Shown here in pieces: positions 60,655 to 64,000 of a stretch of 64,000 nucleotides of DNA (its first letter is position 1; every line of letters begins with the position of its first letter). This DNA is from Streptomyces flaveolus. Its GTDB lineage: Bacteria; Actinomycetota; Actinomycetes; Streptomycetales; Streptomycetaceae. The notes beneath the pieces were generated by a model. It saw only the letters and a list, made by a program, of their open reading frames with translations. It did no database searches and had not been told where the DNA came from. The position numbers were made by a program, and so were the translations under genes. Where the stretch lies: assembly GCF_014648815.1 (NCBI RefSeq), contig NZ_BMRV01000007.1, positions 124,001 to 188,000 of the forward strand, read 5' to 3'.

Positions 60655-61551
60655 ATGCATGTGGCGGAGCACGACACGGCCCCCCGAGTTGCGCAGGATC
60701 TGACCCGCTTTCTCGAAACGCGCCGTGAGCAGATCGCCCAGCGGTGGGCGGACGCCCCCCTGTTCCGGGCGGTCTTCACCATCTCGAGGGACGAGGCGGT
60801 CGAAGCGTGCAAGGCCGTGGTGGACGCCCTGGCAGACGTGGCCCGCACCGGGCGGCTGGAGGACGTCGGGGCTCCCGGGTTCGGTGCCGTGCGAGACCAG
60901 CTCGGCCGGATGTCCGCCTCCCGGAGCCGGGCCGGAATCGCCCCGTCGCACATCGCCGACGAGGTCGCGGGTCTGCGCGAACCGGTCGCGGCGCTGCTGC
61001 GGGCCGAGCACGAGGAGCCGGCCGGCGAGCGGGCGCACGCGTGCCTGCTTGCGCTGACGGTCCTGATGGGCACGCTCCGCCTGGTGGTCATGCAGACGAC
61101 GGTGAGCGCGGGCGAGGAACTGATCGCGCGGCAGCGCGAGCAGCTGCTGGAGGTGGCCACCCCGGTCATCAAGCTGTGGGAGGGCATCGTCGCCGTGCCG
61201 CTGATCGGCACGCTGGACAGCGCCCGCAGCCAAGTCGTCATGGAGAACCTGCTGGAAGCGATCGTGGCCGAGCGGTCCCGGTACGCCATCCTCGACATCA
61301 CCGGCGTACCGACCGTCGACTCGCTCGTCGCCCAGCACCTGATGAAGACGGTCGCCGCGGCCCGTCTGATGGGCGCGGAGTGCATCGTCTCCGGAATCCG
61401 GCCCGCCATCGCGCAGACCATCGTCCACCTCGGCATCGACCTCGGCTCCATCGTCACGCGAGCCGGCCTGGCCGACGCCCTGGCCTACGCGCTCGGCCGG
61501 CAGGGCATCGTCGTCTCGCCGCGCCCGGTCGCGGGAGCGAGTCCGCGGTGA
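60655..61551 (+). CDS. rsbR: RsbR-type stressosome sensor (N-terminal globin-like, C-terminal STAS)
   Basis: 298 residues. N-terminal RsbR sensory domain (about 5-160) of non-haem globin type and C-terminal STAS domain (about 170-290), with family text LDITGVPTVDSLVAQHLMKTV and GAECIVSGIRPAIAQTIVHLGIDL nearly identical to Bacillus RsbR. The first phosphosite (Thr171 in B. subtilis) is Ser here (TVDS). Forms the stressosome shell with RsbS. The ATG at 60655 has GGGAGA; ATGs further upstream would overlap the palindrome. GTG of rsbS overlaps its stop. Confidence 0.93.
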   Translation: MHVAEHDTAPRVAQDLTRFLETRREQIAQRWADAPLFRAVFTISRDEAVEACKAVVDALADVARTGRLEDVGAPGFGAVRDQLGRMSASRSRAGIAPSHIADEVAGLREPVAALLRAEHEEPAGERAHACLLALTVLMGTLRLVVMQTTVSAGEELIARQREQLLEVATPVIKLWEGIVAVPLIGTLDSARSQVVMENLLEAIVAERSRYAILDITGVPTVDSLVAQHLMKTVAAARLMGAECIVSGIRPAIAQTIVHLGIDLGSIVTRAGLADALAYALGRQGIVVSPRPVAGASPR

Positions 61552-61967
61552 CCGACCTGTTCGCCGCCCACCCCGTGCCCGTGCCGGTGCTCGCACTGGG
61601 AGACGTCCTGCTGGTCACCCTCCAGGGAGAACTGCACGACGGGGCGGCCGAACAACTCCAGCACGACGTCGCCCGTCGTATCGCCTCCGGCCCGGCACCG
61701 GTGGGCGGCGTCGTGATCGACATCTCCGGCGTGGACTTCGTCGACTCCTTCCTCGGCCGCGTCCTGGCCGAGATCGCGGCGAGCGCGAGCCTGCTGGCCA
61801 CCCGTACCGTGCTGGCCGGCATGCGTCCCGCCGTGGCCATCACCCTCGTCGAGCTGGGCCTCACCCTGCCCGGACTGGTGACGGCCCTGGACGTGGACGC
61901 GGCACTGACCCTGCTGGACCGAGCCCCGTCGTCGGCCCTGCCCGCTCACCCGGAAGAGGGTGCGTGA
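61548..61967 (+). CDS. rsbS: RsbS-type STAS scaffold protein
   Basis: 139 residues, single STAS domain. The phosphorylatable Ser lies in DISGVDFVDSFLGRVLAEIA, which matches RsbS (DISGVEIVDSFLGR) almost exactly; LAGMRPAVAITLVELGL is also typical. It partners RsbR in the stressosome and is phosphorylated by RsbT. The C-terminus is some 15 residues longer than Bacillus RsbS. GTG overlaps the rsbR stop (GTGA). Confidence 0.94.
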   Translation: MTDLFAAHPVPVPVLALGDVLLVTLQGELHDGAAEQLQHDVARRIASGPAPVGGVVIDISGVDFVDSFLGRVLAEIAASASLLATRTVLAGMRPAVAITLVELGLTLPGLVTALDVDAALTLLDRAPSSALPAHPEEGA

Positions 61968-62410
61968 TGCACGCCCCACTCGTTCCGACCACCCGTCTGC
62001 CCATCGGCTCGGACGTGGATCTGGGCTGGGTACGACAGCAGGTGCGCCAGACCGCGGCGGGCCTCGGCTTCGGCCTGGTGCAGCAGACGAAGCTGGTGAC
62101 CGCGGCCAGCGAACTGGCCCGGAACACCCTGGTGCACGGCGGCGGAGGGCACGTGGAGATGACACAGCTCGAGGACGGCGCCGCTCGCGGGCTGCGGCTG
62201 TCCTTCATCGACACCGGCCCCGGCATCCGTGACGTCGAGCTGGCCATGACCGACGGCTACACCTCCGGCGGCGGCCTGGGGCTGGGCCTGAGCGGCGCCA
62301 AGCGACTCGTCCAGGAGTTCACGCTCGAAAGCCGTCCCGGCCAGGGCACCACCGTCACCCTCACCGACTGGGTCGCCGGCTTCCCCTCGGCCCGCACGGG
62401 GGCGCCATGA
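61967..62410 (+). CDS. rsbT: RsbT-type serine kinase
   Basis: 147 residues, HATPase_c kinase of the GHKL fold. N box ELARNTLVHGGGG, G1 DTGPGI and G2 GGGLGLGLSGAKRL are intact. It phosphorylates RsbR/RsbS and, when freed, would activate a phosphatase. The ATG at 61967 shares its A with the rsbS stop (TGATG) and has GGAAGAGGG seven bases upstream; a GTG one codon earlier is also possible. Confidence 0.94.
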   Translation: MHAPLVPTTRLPIGSDVDLGWVRQQVRQTAAGLGFGLVQQTKLVTAASELARNTLVHGGGGHVEMTQLEDGAARGLRLSFIDTGPGIRDVELAMTDGYTSGGGLGLGLSGAKRLVQEFTLESRPGQGTTVTLTDWVAGFPSARTGAP

Positions 62411-63474
62411 GCCGGGTCTGGGACATCCCGGTCCACGACAGCACACGGGTGCGGGACGTCCGCGTCGCGGCGGAAGCCGCCTGCGCCCGCATCGGGATGG
62501 ACATCCGTGCCACGGCGGTCGCGGCGCTGGTGGCCACCGAGCTGGCGACCAACCTCGTCAAGCACGCCGGCGGCGGCCGCATCGTCATCCACCCGGCAGG
62601 CCCCGCCGACACCCTCGCGGCGGCCGTGCCCCGCGTACAGATCACCTCGCTCGACCACGGGCCGGGCATCGGCGACGTCCGCGTGGCCCTGCGGGACGGC
62701 TCCACGACCGTCGCGTCCTCCCTCGGTGCGGGCCTGGGCACCTGTCTGCGCATATCCGGCGACTTCGACCTCCACAGCCGGCCGGGCCGGGGCACCGTGG
62801 CGGTGGCCCGCATCGGCCCCTCGGCGACGCCCGCCGCAGCCGGTCCGCCGCCGGGCGGCTCGCGTCCGGGCGCTCGGGCCGGGGGAATCACCACCTCACT
62901 CGCCCATGCCGAGCACTCCGGAGACGCCTTCGCCTGGGCGCGTTCCGGCCCCCGGATCACGCTGATGCTCGCGAACGGGCGCGGCCACGGCGTGGACGCG
63001 GCCGAGGCGTCCACCGCCGCCGTCGAGACGCTGCACCGGACCGCGGACCTGCCGCCTGCCGAGATCCTGCGGCTCCTGCACACCGCGCTGCGGGACACCC
63101 GGGGCGCGGCCGTAGGAGTGGCGCAACTCGACGAGGACACGGCCCGCTTCTCCTTCGCCGGCGTCGGCGACCTCGGCGCCAGGATCCGCACCGACGGTGA
63201 ATGGCGGCCCCTCGGTTCCCACCAGGGCGTCGTCGGAGCCCACTTCCCCGCCGAGGTGCCCCTGCGCGAGGCCGCGTGGCAGCCGGACAGCCTGCTCGTC
63301 CTGCACAGCGACGGGCTCCCGAACCGTTGGGTGCCCCCGCACGACCCCCGGCTCCTCGACCAGGACCCGGCCGTGGTGGCCGCGGTCGTCCTGCGGGACG
63401 CCGGCAGCGCCGCACGTCCCCAGCGCGACGACGCCAGTGTTGCCGTCCTCGCCCCCGGCCGCCGGCACGACTGA
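62407..63474 (+). CDS. RsbT-like ATPase fused to RsbX-like PP2C phosphatase
   Basis: 355 residues. N-terminal GHKL kinase-like domain (about 1-140: ELATNLVKHAGGG, DHGPGIGD, LGAGLGTCLRISGDFDLHS) joined by a Pro/Gly linker (about 143-160) to an RsbX/SpoIIE-type phosphatase (about 165-350: GDAFAW, LANGRGHGVDAAEAS, DDASVAVLAP). In Bacillus RsbX alone resets the stressosome; here the reset phosphatase carries its own kinase-like domain. The DGxGHG Asp is Asn (NGRGHG). The ATG overlaps the rsbT stop. Confidence 0.9.
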   Translation: MSRVWDIPVHDSTRVRDVRVAAEAACARIGMDIRATAVAALVATELATNLVKHAGGGRIVIHPAGPADTLAAAVPRVQITSLDHGPGIGDVRVALRDGSTTVASSLGAGLGTCLRISGDFDLHSRPGRGTVAVARIGPSATPAAAGPPPGGSRPGARAGGITTSLAHAEHSGDAFAWARSGPRITLMLANGRGHGVDAAEASTAAVETLHRTADLPPAEILRLLHTALRDTRGAAVGVAQLDEDTARFSFAGVGDLGARIRTDGEWRPLGSHQGVVGAHFPAEVPLREAAWQPDSLLVLHSDGLPNRWVPPHDPRLLDQDPAVVAAVVLRDAGSAARPQRDDASVAVLAPGRRHD

Positions 63475-63484
63475 CACGCTCCGG

Positions 63485-63988
63485 TCAGTGCTCGGGGGTG
63501 TCCGCGTCCGGAACGCCGCGGTTCCGTGCGGCCAGGAAGCCGGGCATGCCGCGGTGCAGGGCCTCCCGGACGGGCGCGTCCATGGCCGCGAGCACGGCGG
63601 CCAGCGCGTGTGCTCGGCGCGACGCCACCTCGTCCAGCATCTGCCGGCCGTTCCCGGTGAGGCGCAGTTGCACCTCGCGCCGTTTGCGCGGATGCAGCAC
63701 ACGCTCCAGCAGACCGGCCGCCTCGAGCCTGTCGCACAGCCGGCTGGCGGTCGGCAGCCCCATCTCCATGCGGTTCGCCAGAGCGGTGAGGTTGAGCCCC
63801 GGCTCCGACTCCAAAACGCGCAGGGCCCGCAACTGGTGCGGAGACAGGCGCAGGCTCGCCCCCTGAGCGGCCACGGTCCACAGGTTCGTCAAAGACTCCA
63901 CGGCATCGGCGATCTCCAGCGCGAGGGCGAGGGAGGCATCGCCCGATCCGTCTGCCGAGTCGTCCCCGGAGCCACTGAGGCGAGTCAC
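63485..63988 (-). CDS. MarR family transcriptional regulator (start near window edge)
   Basis: At least 167 residues. Winged helix SPHQLRALRVLESEPGLNLTALANRMEMGLPTASRLCDRLEAAGLLERVLHPRKRREVQLRL region, with long flanking helices. Close in layout to the MarR at 58735, bracketing the stressosome module. Assigned to the GTG at 63988; the frame stays open to the window end, so a longer N-terminus cannot be excluded. It converges with the kinase-phosphatase gene 10 bp away. Confidence 0.88.
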   Translation of the reverse strand: MTRLSGSGDDSADGSGDASLALALEIADAVESLTNLWTVAAQGASLRLSPHQLRALRVLESEPGLNLTALANRMEMGLPTASRLCDRLEAAGLLERVLHPRKRREVQLRLTGNGRQMLDEVASRRAHALAAVLAAMDAPVREALHRGMPGFLAARNRGVPDADTPEH

Positions 63989-64000
63989 GAACGCATCACT

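Noticed and set aside
1..64000. tRNA, rRNA, CRISPR, insertion sequence or prophage signatures
   Set aside because: No cloverleaf-type sequence, repeat-spacer array, transposase, integrase or phage structural gene was recognised on either strand.

Overview
The window is chromosomal DNA of a high-GC actinomycete, almost certainly Streptomyces. GC is very high with strong third-position G/C bias. GTG starts and 4-bp ATGA/GTGA overlaps are frequent. The gene content is typical of the genus: Tat lipoproteins, cellulases under perfect CebR boxes, many MarR/TetR/SpoIIE-type regulators, MurT/GatD and LigB. I saw no rRNA, tRNA, CRISPR array, insertion sequence or prophage; the region looks like ordinary chromosome with accessory modules. 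All calls rest on reading the sequence and remembered family motifs; no database search was run.

Layout. (1) 1-8859: sugar import and oxidation: the end of an RbsA-type ATPase, permease, Tat lipoprotein binding protein, Gfo/Idh/MocA dehydrogenase, a secreted sorbosone-dehydrogenase-like enzyme with a PKD domain, an MHS transporter and a RpiB-like isomerase. (2) 8869-11555: Lrp regulator, dimethylargininase-like enzyme and ornithine aminotransferase. (3) 11613-15692: a translationally coupled LytTR regulator / small membrane protein / sodium-solute symporter / LytS kinase operon. (4) 15709-24967: a membrane pseudokinase, CtaG, PfkA, GatD-MurT, peptide deformylase, and a TetR / acyl-CoA dehydrogenase divergent pair. 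(5) 24994-33706: aldehyde dehydrogenase, NUDIX-LigB pair, thioredoxin-reductase-like enzyme with a divergent XRE-cupin regulator, and a quinone reductase / two-subunit acyl-CoA dehydrogenase operon. (6) 33888-38219: secreted phosphodiesterase, small proteins, and a MarR regulator next to a DHA2 drug exporter. (7) 38354-40810: LPMO and GH12 cellulase with two CebR operators.

(8) 40902-53608 is the most unusual block. Five minus-strand genes, four of whose junctions overlap or nearly touch, encode a DUF4132-like protein, a 1721-residue protein, a MoxR-type AAA ATPase, a 1182-residue DUF5682-like/VWA fusion and a SWIM zinc-finger protein. This resembles the enterobacterial yehI-yehL-yehM-yehP-yehQ locus and the MoxR-VWA systems proposed to act in biological conflict, but its function is unknown. 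Just upstream on the same strand is a MerR regulator fused to DNA sliding-clamp (DnaN-like) domains.

(9) 54846-58389: DinB/maleylpyruvate-isomerase-type protein, phospholipase D/cardiolipin-synthase-like protein, SRPBCC protein and a lipoprotein. (10) 58735-63988: a complete stressosome-type module (RsbR, RsbS, RsbT and a kinase-phosphatase fusion) preceded by a GAF-SpoIIE phosphatase and bracketed by two MarR regulators, with several clear palindromes. Both phosphatases carry Asn where the family usually has a metal-binding Asp.
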